A stretch of DNA of 64,000 bases from Promethearchaeota archaeon (GCA_016840085.1 JAEOTA010000019.1:1-64000), one strand, 5' to 3'. Positions 29,131 through 39,781 are shown, numbered from the stretch's first letter. Numbers and translations are program-made. Notes: generated by a model not told the origin, from the letters alone.

Positions 29131-29832
29131 GCTCTCGGAAAGAATTTCTTTTAAAGAAGGAAGATTCTCATTCATATATTCAAATATCTCATTTGCCCTT
29201 CTTATTATTTTATCTCGTTCACGAGATTTATTTTTATGATTGTTTTCGTATCTCTTTATTGCAATCTTTCTCCATTTCTTTTTCCAAGAGGGGAAACCGA
29301 TCTTAACGAAACGTTCTCGATTTGGAAAGTCTTGACAGACCCAGTTAAACAAGATAAAATAACGCTGTGCACCTGATTCTATCGTAAGGTTACGAGAAGT
29401 GATACCGAGTTTTCTAAGATGCTCGATATATCTACCTTCCACAGCGTCTTGGAGTTCTCCTTCTATAATTGCGGGTTCATAATATATTTCATTCTCTTTA
29501 AAGTATTCTCTAACGAGATCAAAACAATTACCTCGACATAGAAGTATCCTATCTCCATTGCCGTGTTTAAGATTTTTAAGAGTTTTGATAATGACCTTTA
29601 ATATGTGCTTTTTCGCTCGATCATCATCCTTATTATCTTCATTATAGAGTCCCACGGGAACTGACTGAAATATTATTTTTCCGCTTTCAATATCTCGAAA
29701 GCCAATGAAAGCATCCCCGACGAGATCTCCCGTCCCAGCGTCATCAATTTCTATTGTTCTTCCCTTCCACTCGCTGGGATTAACAGTGGATTGGCACGAC
29801 TCATCGTCGTTTTTTTCTTTTTTTGTCTTCAT
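29128..29832 (-). CDS. Conserved hypothetical, possibly RNase H-fold protein
   Basis: EIDDAGTGDLVGDAFIGF resembles the first acidic motif of RNase HII-like folds; 234 aa. Confidence 0.6.
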   Translation of the reverse strand: MKTKKEKNDDESCQSTVNPSEWKGRTIEIDDAGTGDLVGDAFIGFRDIESGKIIFQSVPVGLYNEDNKDDDRAKKHILKVIIKTLKNLKHGNGDRILLCRGNCFDLVREYFKENEIYYEPAIIEGELQDAVEGRYIEHLRKLGITSRNLTIESGAQRYFILFNWVCQDFPNRERFVKIGFPSWKKKWRKIAIKRYENNHKNKSRERDKIIRRANEIFEYMNENLPSLKEILSES

Positions 29833-29952
29833 TACTTCTTAAAATATTTAGCGTCATAAATACGTTATGATTTTGAATTATTATTTTGAAAATGTAGCTA
29901 GTGTTTTTTGAGTACAGTTCAGAAAAAATGTAGCTTAGAAATTCATAAAAAA

Positions 29953-30810
29953 TCAATCTTTCCTTAGGAGTTTTACTTTATTTTGTGCTTCTGTTGCACC
30001 GTCAAAATCACCCACTTTTTTGAGAACTATACTGAGGTCATCCCAGGTTTCATCATCCTCTGGGTCAAGTTCAAGTACTTTTCTAAAGGCCTCTATCGCC
30101 CCCTTATAATCTTCCTTCTTCTCAAGAGCCACTGCAAGATTATACCATGCAAGTTCTATATCTGAATCGAGCTCAAGAACTTTAATATAAGATTTAATCT
30201 CCTCCTCAATATTACCAGTTAGTCCAAGCGTTAATCCACGGTTACACCATGCTTTTTCATCATTAGGATCAATCTCTAATGCTTTCTCAAAGGCTTTCAG
30301 CGCTTTTTCAAAATCATCCACCTGTATCTGAACAACTCCAAGATTAAGCAAAGCTTGAGCATCGCTTGGATTAATTTCTAGAGCTTTTTTGTAGGCTATA
30401 ATTGCACTCTCATAATCTTCCATCCTCCCAAAAGCTACCCCCAGATCAAACCAAATATCAGCATCTTCTGAATCAAGCTCTAATGCCTTCTTATATGCAT
30501 CAATCGCGTCATTAAAATTGTCTATCTCTTCAAATACTACTCCAAGATTAACCCACACTTCCACATTTTTCGGATCAAGTTCCAGAGCTTTTTTATAAGC
30601 CTTAATTTCAGCTTGAGTATCTCCATTCTGACCATGTGCTACCCCTAGATTAATCCAAGCTGTCTCATCTCTGGGATTGAGCTTTAATCCATTATTGAAA
30701 GCTTCAATAGATCCAGTTAAATCTCCCTTTTCTCCAAGTTTCACCCCAAGATCAAACCATTCTTCAGAATCCTCGGGATCTTCCACTCTCACTCTGTCTT
30801 GGCCTTTCAT
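29953..30810 (-). CDS. TPR-repeat protein
   Basis: Consecutive 34-aa units such as AWINLGVAHGQNGDTQAEIKAYKKALELDPKN. Confidence 0.95.
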   Translation of the reverse strand: MKGQDRVRVEDPEDSEEWFDLGVKLGEKGDLTGSIEAFNNGLKLNPRDETAWINLGVAHGQNGDTQAEIKAYKKALELDPKNVEVWVNLGVVFEEIDNFNDAIDAYKKALELDSEDADIWFDLGVAFGRMEDYESAIIAYKKALEINPSDAQALLNLGVVQIQVDDFEKALKAFEKALEIDPNDEKAWCNRGLTLGLTGNIEEEIKSYIKVLELDSDIELAWYNLAVALEKKEDYKGAIEAFRKVLELDPEDDETWDDLSIVLKKVGDFDGATEAQNKVKLLRKD

Positions 30811-31000
30811 TGCTGTCCCTCATTACGATGTTATCAAGGAAAAAATGATAGTTATCATAATTTTTCCACTAAATGAAAGAGATAATTTCGTTTTATAATA
30901 TGTATTAAATTCTTTCCTTTAAGAAATTACATAATTTTTAAAACTTTTTCAAGATTCTTAGACTTAATTGAACAATATTAAATGTAGAGAAAAAGTAATG

Positions 31001-32737
31001 ACATTTTTATTAAATCCTAAAAAACACGATCGCTATTATCCCGATAATCGTTCAAGAGAAATAATGCTTAAAACTATTGAATTTTTCGAAAAGAAGGGCA
31101 AAGCAAAACTCAAAGAAGATGACCAAAAACGGGTGTGGTATTCCGATTTCCTCGAGTTTCAAAAGAAAAATAAGCTTTTTGCACAGTTATTAACGCCTGC
31201 TCCATATGGTGAAGATGAAAATTATCGGTGGGATACGTGGCGTATTTGTGAATTTAACGAGATTCTTGCGTTTTATGGTCTCGCTTATTGGTATACCTGG
31301 CAAGTCTCCATTCTAGGGCTTGGTCCCATCTGGATGAGCAAGAATGAAAAGGTAAAGCAGAAAGCAGCTCAACTACTTAGAGAAGGAGCAATTTTTGCAT
31401 TTGGGCTCTCAGAAAAAGCTCATGGTGCAGATATCTATGGAACTGAGATGGCCCTTACACCAAAAGAAGATGGGACTTACCGAGCTAATGGAGAAAAGTA
31501 TTATATTGGAAATGGAAACGAAGCTGAGATGGTTTCGAATTTTGGTAAATTTACCGATAAGGATGGAAACCTTCCTCCCTATGATATGAAAAATAAAGAT
31601 CAATATGTCTTTTTTGCTGCAAATTATAAGCACAAAAATTATGAATTAATAAAAAATGTATGCGATAGTCAAAATTATGTCGCAAATTTTGCGCTCCACG
31701 ATTATCCCATAACTGAAGACGATATTCTTTCTAAGGGAGAGGATGCATGGAATGCATCGCTTAATACTGTCAATGTGGGTAAATATAATTTAGGGTGGGC
31801 TTCAATTGGAATTTGTACCCATGCATTTTATGAAGCTATTCATCATGCTGCCCATCGTAGACTCTATAATATGTATGTTACTGATTTTCAACATGTTAAA
31901 CAGAATTTCGTAGATGCTTATACACGTTTGGTTGCTATGAAATTATTTGGATTACGAACAGCAGATTATATGCGAATAGCTTCAAATAAAGATCGGCGGT
32001 ACTTGCTCTATGCCCCCGTTATGAAAATGAAAACAACAACTCAAGGTGAAGAAGTAATCAATCTTCTATGGGATGTAATAGCAGCAAAAGGGTTTGAAAA
32101 AGATATGTATTTCGAAAGTGCTGCAAGAGATATTCGCGCATTACCAAAACTCGAAGGCACCGTGCATGTTAACATTGCCTTAATTTTGAAATTTATGCTA
32201 AATTTCTTCATGAATCATAAAAAATATGAAGATGTGCCACGACAAGATCAAATTAAGGATGATAAATATCTTTTCAATCAAGGTCCAACTCGAGGATTAG
32301 GACTTGTTCGTCTGCATGATTGGAAACCTGCATTCGAGAAATTTAATTTGCCTAATGTTAAAATTTTCTTGGAACAAATTGAATTGTTTCATCAACTTGG
32401 AACAAAAGCAACTCCCAGCGCTAAGCAACAACAAGATATGGATTTTATGCTCTCTGGTATTGGTGAGATATTTGCCTTAATTGTGTATGCGCATCTTATC
32501 ATTGAAACTGCACCCATCTACAGCATTGATGATGATACGTTAGATCAGATTTTTGATTTTCTCATAAGAGATTGTTCCAAATACGCTTTAAATCTCTATC
32601 ATAAATCAGGCATTAGGCCTGAACAAATGGAATTGTGCTTAAAAATGATAAAAAAGCCACATGTTGATAAAGAGAGATTTAACCGAGTTTGGAACATCGT
32701 ACACTCTTTAAAAGATGCATATCAAATGAATGATTAA
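31001..32737 (+). CDS. Acyl-CoA dehydrogenase-family protein
   Basis: GAIFAFGLSEKAHGADIYGTEMAL, GEKYYIGNGNEAEM; start at ATG 31001 favoured over TTG 30968. Confidence 0.9.
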   Translation, partial: TFLLNPKKHDRYYPDNRSREIMLKTIEFFEKKGKAKLKEDDQKRVWYSDFLEFQKKNKLFAQLLTPAPYGEDENYRWDTWRICEFNEILAFYGLAYWYTWQVSILGLGPIWMSKNEKVKQKAAQLLREGAIFAFGLSEKAHGADIYGTEMALTPKEDGTYRANGEKYYIGNGNEAEMVSNFGKFTDKDGNLPPYDMKNKDQYVFFAANYKHKNYELIKNVCDSQNYVANFALHDYPITEDDILSKGEDAWNASLNTVNVGKYNLGWASIGICTHAFYEAIHHAAHRRLYNMYVTDFQHVKQNFVDAYTRLVAMKLFGLRTADYMRIASNKDRRYLLYAPVMKMKTTTQGEEVINLLWDVIAAKGFEKDMYFESAARDIRALPKLEGTVHVNIALILKFMLNFFMNHKKYEDVPRQDQIKDDKYLFNQGPTRGLGLVRLHDWKPAFEKFNLPNVKIFLEQIELFHQLGTKATPSAKQQQDMDFMLSGIGEIFALIVYAHLIIETAPIYSIDDDTLDQIFDFLIRDCSKYALNLYHKSGIRPEQMELCLKMIKKPHVDKERFNRVWNIVHSLKDAYQMND

Positions 32738-32915
32738 TGGCGTTCAATTTTTTTGATTATAAGAAACTATTCAACTTTATTTAATAATCATTGGTGAGGT
32801 TATTTGAATGGAATAAATTATTTGAATGGAATAATTTATGTATTAAAAACCAATAGTACCTTATTACTTGAATCTTAGTTATTTTTATGTTAATAATCTC
32901 TTGTATTTATTTATA

Positions 32916-33476
32916 CTAAGCTTCTGTTGTTTCTTTTTGGATTTTTTCGGATGATTCATTTTTCAAATTAATCTCTTTAATATATTTCGCATAATTTTGA
33001 TTGAAAAATTCAAATATAAGTCTCTTTTTATCCGTACCTAATTTTATTTTTAAAAATTTATCTAATCTAATCTTATGCTTAATTTTTGATTTATACTTTA
33101 AGTAAGGAATTATTATTGCTATAACAAACAAACTAATACTAAAAAAAATAGAATAAGTTAAGAAATATATAGATAAAGCTAAAATTAATCCAATTATTGA
33201 TGAAATCAAAAGTATTTTAACTATTTTGCTAGAAATATCCCTTCCTTTTAAGATAGCCTTTTGGCATTCATTACAAATTGGTAAATTAAAATAGTAATCT
33301 TCTTTATAATCTTTGCTTGATTCAAAAGAATCAAAAATAATCTTTTTATACTCACTTTCTGTGTCAGTGCCACAAATAATACAAATTTTTGGAAAGTAAA
33401 TTTTATCAATATTTTGAAATTTAACAATATTGTTTTCTAATCTTTGATCTTTTTTTATTATATTTTCTATTGGCAT
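32916..33476 (-). CDS. Cys-rich membrane protein (2 CxxC knuckles plus 2 TM)
   Basis: CIICGTD...CNECQ, then two hydrophobic helices; ATG immediately follows the TAG of the caspase gene. Confidence 0.7.
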   Translation of the reverse strand: MPIENIIKKDQRLENNIVKFQNIDKIYFPKICIICGTDTESEYKKIIFDSFESSKDYKEDYYFNLPICNECQKAILKGRDISSKIVKILLISSIIGLILALSIYFLTYSIFFSISLFVIAIIIPYLKYKSKIKHKIRLDKFLKIKLGTDKKRLIFEFFNQNYAKYIKEINLKNESSEKIQKETTEA

Positions 33477-35807
33477 CTATAATAAACCTCCACAATAATA
33501 ACAATATTTAGCCGTTTTCTTATTTAACTTTCCACAAGAATTACATTTTCTATATGCAGTTAGATTATCTTGTGAATCCAGTCTTGAAGCACCCTTAAAA
33601 CGATTTAATGAGTCAATAAGAAAACTTTTTATTTGACTATTCATTGGTTCTGGAACTCCTAGCATTAAAGCACTCACCAATAAATCGATTGATTTTTTAT
33701 AATCACTTTGGGTAATAGCTTCAAAAGCTATTTTAGCAATTCTAAGTGCTTTTTGCCCCTCTAGTGAATTTATTGGTTTAGGAGGGGGCATGTTATATAA
33801 AATCAAATCTCTAATTTTATTGAGATCTAATTGATTTAAAGGTATACGTGGTTTAGTATAAGGAGAATAACTAGATTCATATCTATATGGAGAAATACTA
33901 GGTTTTTCTCTGAATTTTTTCTCTATTTTAAGTATATTATAGGTATTTTGATCTCTATCGATAAGAAATTTTCCGCTCCTTAGTTTTTCATCTTTACTGC
34001 GTTTTTTCTTAATAATTTGTGAATAAACAACATAAGAACTCAAAACTGCAAGTAATACAAATCCAGTAATGTTTAGAAAAATTGTTGTTAAAGAAATTCT
34101 TGGATCTAAAGGATCAGCACCCCATGCTACTTCAAGGCCATCTGAATACCCATCTCCATCTGTATCTGGATTTAAGGGATCTGTGTGATATTTATTTACT
34201 TCTAATCCGTCTTTTAAACCATCATTGTCTGTGTCAGGATCAAGTGGATCTGTCTCCCCATAAAACTCATAATAATCGGTTAATCCATCTAAATCAGTAT
34301 CTTCTGTTAATGGGTTTAACCCGTATAATATTTCAACAACATCTTCTATCAAATCATCGTCTAAATCATCTGTAACAGAATTATTTAAACTAATTAACCT
34401 GTTTCCTTGGATTTTAGCAAAAATTCCATACCCTGTAAATCCAGATACACCCTCTAATTGTATTGTACCTGAATATGAGCCAAAACCAGTATTAGTAGGA
34501 GAACTCAATATCAGATCTTTAATTTCATATTTTACATCTTGAGTAATGTTATAAACAACTATCTTCAATTCTTCAATCAAACCTGTTCCAAAAAGATCAA
34601 ACGAGTAGGCAAATGAATTTCCAGTTGGAATTAAAGATAAAGAACCAAAAGTAGTATTTAGTACAGTTTCTCCGGAAATTCCATCATATTCTTGAGGATG
34701 CTGTACTAACCCTAAATCATTTGATCTTGTAACAGTGTTAGAATATATATAATTATAACATTCTTCAATAGATATTACTCCATCACCATTAGAATCCGTG
34801 GCATAATCATTTGATCTTAATAAGTAATATGTAAAACAACCATGTTGTCTATCTTCATCTTCTAGGCAAGACTCTTCTTCTAAACATGACATCATTATAT
34901 ATCTTCCTATACTTTGGACTTCTGGTATTATACCCCCACTATTACAAGAATCACACACCACATACTTTTCAGCGCAATCAAAAGCATCTAATTTCGAATC
35001 GAGCAATGAATCGATAAAATAATTTTCTGGAGATGAAGGGATTGAATCATAAGAGTTCAAAAAATGTATACCGTTATATGTTTCAACTTCATACATATCT
35101 ATTTTAAAACCCCAATCTGTGTTTGAATTATCTGTAATCATTCGAATATATAATTTATGATCACTAAGAAGTGGAATCCAACCAGACCAAAGATTAGTAT
35201 GATGTCCTGTATACTCTTCATAATACCAATCATTAAATAATTCAGTATCTCCTAAATATACATAATCATAATCACTTTCAAGATCTATTCGACTAAAATG
35301 TACTCTCATATAAGCTGCTTCTGGGTGGTGAATACTCCATGTAATATCCCAATTGTTAGAATATGGATGAAGTGAAAAAACCGAACAACTATGATTGCCT
35401 GAATTTTCTGTATCAGCACCTCCATGTCCAGAATAGTAAAAGAAAAATAAATCATCATTATCTATTTGAGTAGCAATTTGATCAAAAGCATCACTTATGG
35501 TATTTTTAGTAGCATCATCATCTTCGAGATAAATGATATTTTCTGGCTTAAAATTATAATCATTTATCAACATGGAATATACCTCTAAAGCATCATCGTC
35601 GCAGTACGATAAATCATAATCAGACCCAGGATAATTAGATATTCCAACTATAATAGCAAAAGCATCTTTTGATGTTAAAGGCACTGAGGTTTTAAGATCT
35701 GTATTTTCTAATTCCAAATTAGTGTTTTTAAAATTTTTAAAATTAGATTTAATGCAAAATCCTGAAAATAGATAACCTATTACACAGAATAACCACAAAA
35801 ATATCAA
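33477..35807 (-). CDS. Caspase-like (C14/metacaspase) surface protein with TSP3-type Ca repeats, TM and C-terminal zinc ribbon
   Basis: FAIIVGISNYPGSDYDLSYCDDDA, FFYYSGHGG, VVCDSCNSGG, DTDLDGLTD/DTDNDGLKDG/DTDGDGYSDG, CNSCGKLNKKTAKYCYYCG. Confidence 0.87.
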   Translation of the reverse strand: MIFLWLFCVIGYLFSGFCIKSNFKNFKNTNLELENTDLKTSVPLTSKDAFAIIVGISNYPGSDYDLSYCDDDALEVYSMLINDYNFKPENIIYLEDDDATKNTISDAFDQIATQIDNDDLFFFYYSGHGGADTENSGNHSCSVFSLHPYSNNWDITWSIHHPEAAYMRVHFSRIDLESDYDYVYLGDTELFNDWYYEEYTGHHTNLWSGWIPLLSDHKLYIRMITDNSNTDWGFKIDMYEVETYNGIHFLNSYDSIPSSPENYFIDSLLDSKLDAFDCAEKYVVCDSCNSGGIIPEVQSIGRYIMMSCLEEESCLEDEDRQHGCFTYYLLRSNDYATDSNGDGVISIEECYNYIYSNTVTRSNDLGLVQHPQEYDGISGETVLNTTFGSLSLIPTGNSFAYSFDLFGTGLIEELKIVVYNITQDVKYEIKDLILSSPTNTGFGSYSGTIQLEGVSGFTGYGIFAKIQGNRLISLNNSVTDDLDDDLIEDVVEILYGLNPLTEDTDLDGLTDYYEFYGETDPLDPDTDNDGLKDGLEVNKYHTDPLNPDTDGDGYSDGLEVAWGADPLDPRISLTTIFLNITGFVLLAVLSSYVVYSQIIKKKRSKDEKLRSGKFLIDRDQNTYNILKIEKKFREKPSISPYRYESSYSPYTKPRIPLNQLDLNKIRDLILYNMPPPKPINSLEGQKALRIAKIAFEAITQSDYKKSIDLLVSALMLGVPEPMNSQIKSFLIDSLNRFKGASRLDSQDNLTAYRKCNSCGKLNKKTAKYCYYCGGLL

Positions 35808-36105
35808 TATTTTTTTACTTTTAATAATCGCTCCCCTTTATTTAACTGTTTTTGCAAACTAGATTTTTTAAATATAGTTGATTTTTGTTTAAATATAGTT
35901 TTTTGTCTTAAATTTCTTAATACTTTAAAGTATATAAAAATTAAGTTGAAATAAATTAATAATTAATATTTATGTAAAAAGATTGGATAGGTATTTACAT
36001 TAACTCCTAAAAGAATTGGGAAATACTATTTTAATCACACATTTAAATTGTAAAATTGATTCTTGGTTAATATGAGCATAGATCCAATCAAAAAAGGAAG
36101 AATGA

Positions 36106-36334
36106 TTAATGGTATCTCTTATATACTTTTATCTTTTTTAACATTTTATCAAGTAAATCTGCTGGAAACCCATCTAAAGTTCTGTTTTTAAATTTCTCAT
36201 AACAAGAACAACAAAATTTCAATTCAAACACTTCAATATTTTTATGCAAAAAATGATTCTTTCTTGATCTATTGTCAATACTTCTTCCGCAATTAATACA
36301 ATAATCAAAAAATTTTTCAAGATTCTTAGACTTA
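36106..36334 (-). pseudogene. Truncated paralogue of the Cys-rich protein at 43572-43892
   Basis: EKFFDYCINCGRSIDNRSRKNHFLHKNIEVFELKFCCSCYEKFKNRTLDGFP versus RFFDYCIICDRKLDKPVRRNHLFYKNVEVFKLGFCCSCFELFKDIPFNEFP; no usual start codon. Confidence 0.75.
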
Positions 36335-36398
36335 ATTGAATATCAAATTTAGAAAAAAATTAACAATAGTTTTATTAAATCTTCAGAAACACGATAGT
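36313..36398 (+). repeat. Duplicated, decayed 5' flank and start of the acyl-CoA dehydrogenase gene
   Basis: 28-nt exact match TTTTTCAAGATTCTTAGACTTAATTGAA at 30945-30972 and 36313-36340, then diverged TTTTATTAAATCxTxAxAAACACGAT. Confidence 0.85.
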
Positions 36399-36403
36399 TA
36401 ATC

Positions 36404-37036
36404 TCAGATCTCACTTGTTGTTACATCCTCTTCCAACACATTTCTGATAACTTTTACAAAAACCTCATAGGGTTGAGCCCCAACCACAATCTTATCACCA
36501 ATAAAGAATGTTGGTACTCCATTTATTCCATATTTACTTAATTCTAAGTTTATCTCCCTTAACTTTCTGCCTGGTTCGTCGCTTTCAATATAGCGAAATA
36601 TTTCATTCTTATTTAATTCAATTGATTCTGCAAGATCCAATAATAAAGAGAGATCTCCAATATCTTTCCTCTCTTTCCAATAAGTATCAAATACTAACTG
36701 GTGAAACTCGTCGAATCTCCCTTTTTTTCTTGCAAATTCTGAGATATATAAAGCTAAACGAGAATTGGGGAGCTTATCAGAAAACGTAAATTTGATTCCT
36801 GCATCATCTGCGAGTCTTTTTACATTTATTCTTACCATCTCTAGATATTCCCTAGGAAAGAGTAATTTATCTAACATAATGCCTTCTCGTGGAGTTTCTG
36901 GGTGAATTTCAAACGGTTGCCACTCAACATCAAGATTAAACTGCTGTTTAAGCTTCTCTATACGATCGAAGCCAATATAACAAAAAGGACAGATATAATC
37001 CGAATACACTGTTATTTTTACCTTTTTTTGCACCAT
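36404..37036 (-). CDS. DsbA-family (FrnE-like) thiol oxidoreductase
   Basis: KITVYSDYICPFCYIG; YGINGVPTFFIGDKIVVGAQP. Confidence 0.9.
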   Translation of the reverse strand: MVQKKVKITVYSDYICPFCYIGFDRIEKLKQQFNLDVEWQPFEIHPETPREGIMLDKLLFPREYLEMVRINVKRLADDAGIKFTFSDKLPNSRLALYISEFARKKGRFDEFHQLVFDTYWKERKDIGDLSLLLDLAESIELNKNEIFRYIESDEPGRKLREINLELSKYGINGVPTFFIGDKIVVGAQPYEVFVKVIRNVLEEDVTTSEI

Positions 37037-37300
37037 AATTCATCTTTGGAAGAGAAACCACGTTTTTAATTTTATTTGCATTGAAAAATAGGAAAAATGA
37101 AAGTCCTAATTATTATTATTAATTAAAAATTAATTAGCTCTAATTAATTATTGAGCATTTTTAAATAATAGTTTTCAGACATCTATAAGGATCCTCCAAA
37201 CCTTATTTGATATAAGTAAAAATAAATTAAAAAAGGAAACATGTTCTAATTTACTTCATAATAATACTATTATATTGCCATCAAAAATTAAAAAAGAGGT

Positions 37301-38149
37301 TTGATAAAGGTGGAAGTCATTATTGGTTTTTTAATGATACTTATGATCGGTTGTTTTAGTTTAATTGGCATATTTATGATTTCACTTAGAGAAAATACGT
37401 TAGATAAAATATTATTTATTCTTGTGGCATTGGCTACAGGTACGATTCTTGCAACTGCTTTATTTGATCTAATTCCAGAATCACTCCACCATCTTGAAGA
37501 ATTAAACACAGAAGGAGCAGGGATAGCTGAGAGTCTTCTATTTACGTTTGTTATTCTCGGATTTGTAATATTCTTTATTATTGAGCGGTTTATTTATTGG
37601 TTCCATGGACACGCTCATGAAAAAGATAATCAACTAGTTTGTTATGACAATCTCACCGAAGGCGTTGATCAAGTCGTAGAACGAGGTAATAAAATAAAAA
37701 ACTTCGCTATCCTTAATTTAATTGGTGATGGTTTACACAACTTTTTAGATGGAATCATTATAATAGTTGCATTTTTAAGTGGATTTAGGAATGGTATAAT
37801 TATAACACTTGCTGTTTTATTCCATGAATTGCCGCAAGAGATTGGTGATTTCGGGATTCTTATATATGGCGGCTTTTCTAAGAAAAAAGCACTTTTATTT
37901 AACTTTTCAAGCGCTATGGTTGCACTTTTGGGGGGATTATTAGCCTATTTCTTGTCAAATACCATTGAATTATTCAATTTGTTTTTTTTGGCTTTTTCTG
38001 GTGGGGGGTTCTTATATCTCGCCAGTGCAGAACTCATGCCTGAACTAACAAAACAGAAAAACTTGAAGAAATCTATCATTCAAACTTTAATATTCTTATG
38101 TGGATTAATACTTATTATGTCTCTGGTGATTCTGTTACCACATGAATAG
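37301..38149 (+). CDS. ZIP-family metal transporter
   Basis: NLIGDGLHNFLDGIIIIVAF, ALTVLFHELPQEIGDFGIL-like TM4/5 motifs. Confidence 0.9.
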   Translation: MIKVEVIIGFLMILMIGCFSLIGIFMISLRENTLDKILFILVALATGTILATALFDLIPESLHHLEELNTEGAGIAESLLFTFVILGFVIFFIIERFIYWFHGHAHEKDNQLVCYDNLTEGVDQVVERGNKIKNFAILNLIGDGLHNFLDGIIIIVAFLSGFRNGIIITLAVLFHELPQEIGDFGILIYGGFSKKKALLFNFSSAMVALLGGLLAYFLSNTIELFNLFFLAFSGGGFLYLASAELMPELTKQKNLKKSIIQTLIFLCGLILIMSLVILLPHE

Positions 38150-38379
38150 CTTCTGAATTGAGTTCAAGGTTTTAAATTTTATTATATCTTGTAATTCTGC
38201 GTGAACAATATAAGAAAATTCATTTAAGCTCTTCCTTTAACATATTTGCGAACTAATCTCAAAATATTGAAACTTTCAAATTCTATAATATCTTTTTTAA
38301 AAAAGACATTTGACAAAGAAGTAAGATTTAAATATATAGCAAATAATTTGAAGTTTACACTGAAATCTAATAAAAAAAA

Positions 38380-38730
38380 TTGAATAATGAAATCATATTG
38401 AGGTGGAAAATTAAAATGTTATTTATTTCATATTGGGAGTTAAATCCGGATTTGGATCCAACAGAGATAGCTGAAGCAGCTCAAGAGCTTATGAGCAAAA
38501 AAATTTATCCCGCTGAAGGAATTAACGATATTGTATTTCATGTAAGTACATCAGACTATTGGGGGATTAGTCTAACTGAAGCCGAGAGTGAGGAGGCAAT
38601 GACTAGAAGTACTAATATGTGGAGAATTGCTCGACCTGGCATGATCAAATTTGTTAAAACCTCTCCAGCTATGGAAGTTGCGAAAGTCCTCCCGGTTTTA
38701 ATGAAACTAAAAAAAGATGTAAAGGGTTAA
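38380..38730 (+). CDS. Small DUF3303-like protein
   Basis: LFISYWELNPDLDPTEIAEAAQ...; typical length. Confidence 0.5.
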   Translation: MNNEIILRWKIKMLFISYWELNPDLDPTEIAEAAQELMSKKIYPAEGINDIVFHVSTSDYWGISLTEAESEEAMTRSTNMWRIARPGMIKFVKTSPAMEVAKVLPVLMKLKKDVKG

Positions 38731-38971
38731 TATTAAAGAGACCTCCTTTCTTTATTACGGTTCAATAATAAATTAAAATATCAAAATCTTTATTTTTTTT
38801 AAATCATATTCTTATTTAGTCTTCCTTTAATTATTCTCTAAACATATAATAAGCCGAAACCTGTGTTGTAGGGATAATGATTCTCTTTGACTTTAAATTC
38901 AAAAATTTAAAATCTCCTTTCTTTAAAGCTTGATATGATAATAAAAGAATAACTGGGGGAAATTATGGTGT

Positions 38972-39436
38972 TTATTTACCAAGATTTTCTTTAAGAAAAT
39001 CAATAATTTCTATATTACCGATGCGAATATCTTCCTTAATTTCTGATCTTAAACTTTCTAAATCTGTTTTTGTTGCCATGTTTTGGAGCATTTTTCCTAT
39101 TGTTTCTCTTATTATGATCATACTCTTTTCTATTTCTTCTCTATGATTCCTTGCATCTTCAAATCGTTTATCCATTGTTTCAAATCGTTTATCCATAGCC
39201 TCAAATCGTTTATCCATAGCCTCAAATCGTTTATCCATGGCTTCAAACCGTCTATTTGAATTTTCAATAATGCGTTCAATATCTTCTTTTGTGGCTACTA
39301 CTCCAGATAAAGCTGTAATTATCGCACCCTTGATTTCATCATTTTCGCGAATCAACTTTGGTAATAACTTCAGTAATTCGTTTTTGTCAATCATTTTTTG
39401 CGTTTTTCCACTTTCTTCTATGAATAAATATAACAA
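38972..39436 (-). CDS. Coiled-coil protein with tandem RFEAMDK heptads
   Basis: RFEAMDKRFEAMDKRFEAMDKRFETMDKRFED. Confidence 0.8.
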   Translation of the reverse strand: MLYLFIEESGKTQKMIDKNELLKLLPKLIRENDEIKGAIITALSGVVATKEDIERIIENSNRRFEAMDKRFEAMDKRFEAMDKRFETMDKRFEDARNHREEIEKSMIIIRETIGKMLQNMATKTDLESLRSEIKEDIRIGNIEIIDFLKENLGK

Positions 39437-39640
39437 TTTAAATTTTTAAACATGTTTATTTTGTTTGTCTATGTTTACGTAATCCTTCTTACTGTGTCTT
39501 TCCCGGTTGTTACACTTTAAATGAATCTAATAATTAATCTTTTTTAGTTCTTATATTTACTTTTTACAAATTTTCAAGGTTCAAGAATATTTCAGATGAG
39601 CTTAATAATAAGATTAATACTTTTCTGCTCAATATTAGAG

Positions 39641-39781
39641 TAGCTTTTCTGATTGATTATCTCCTGCATTGTAATCTCAGGGTGATGATACTTCTGTGTT
39701 TTTAGCGTTCCTTTACCAAATTGTATAGATCTTTCATGACTAAAATTAATACATGCTAAACATTTTTGACACTCTTTTTGC
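39641..39781 (-). pseudogene. C-terminal remnant of the EFR1-type ferrodoxin
   Basis: CQKCLACINFSHERSIQFGKGTLKTQKYHHPEITMQEIINQKS versus CQQCLACINFCPERSIQFGKGTLKTQRYHHPNIKMQEIINQKS. Confidence 0.9.

Noticed and set aside
31395-31633. ORFs inside the acyl-CoA dehydrogenase gene
   Set aside because: Alternative frames of a well-supported gene.
34082-34375. Plus-strand 97-aa His/Leu-rich ORF
   Set aside because: Antisense to the DxDxDG repeats of the caspase-like gene.
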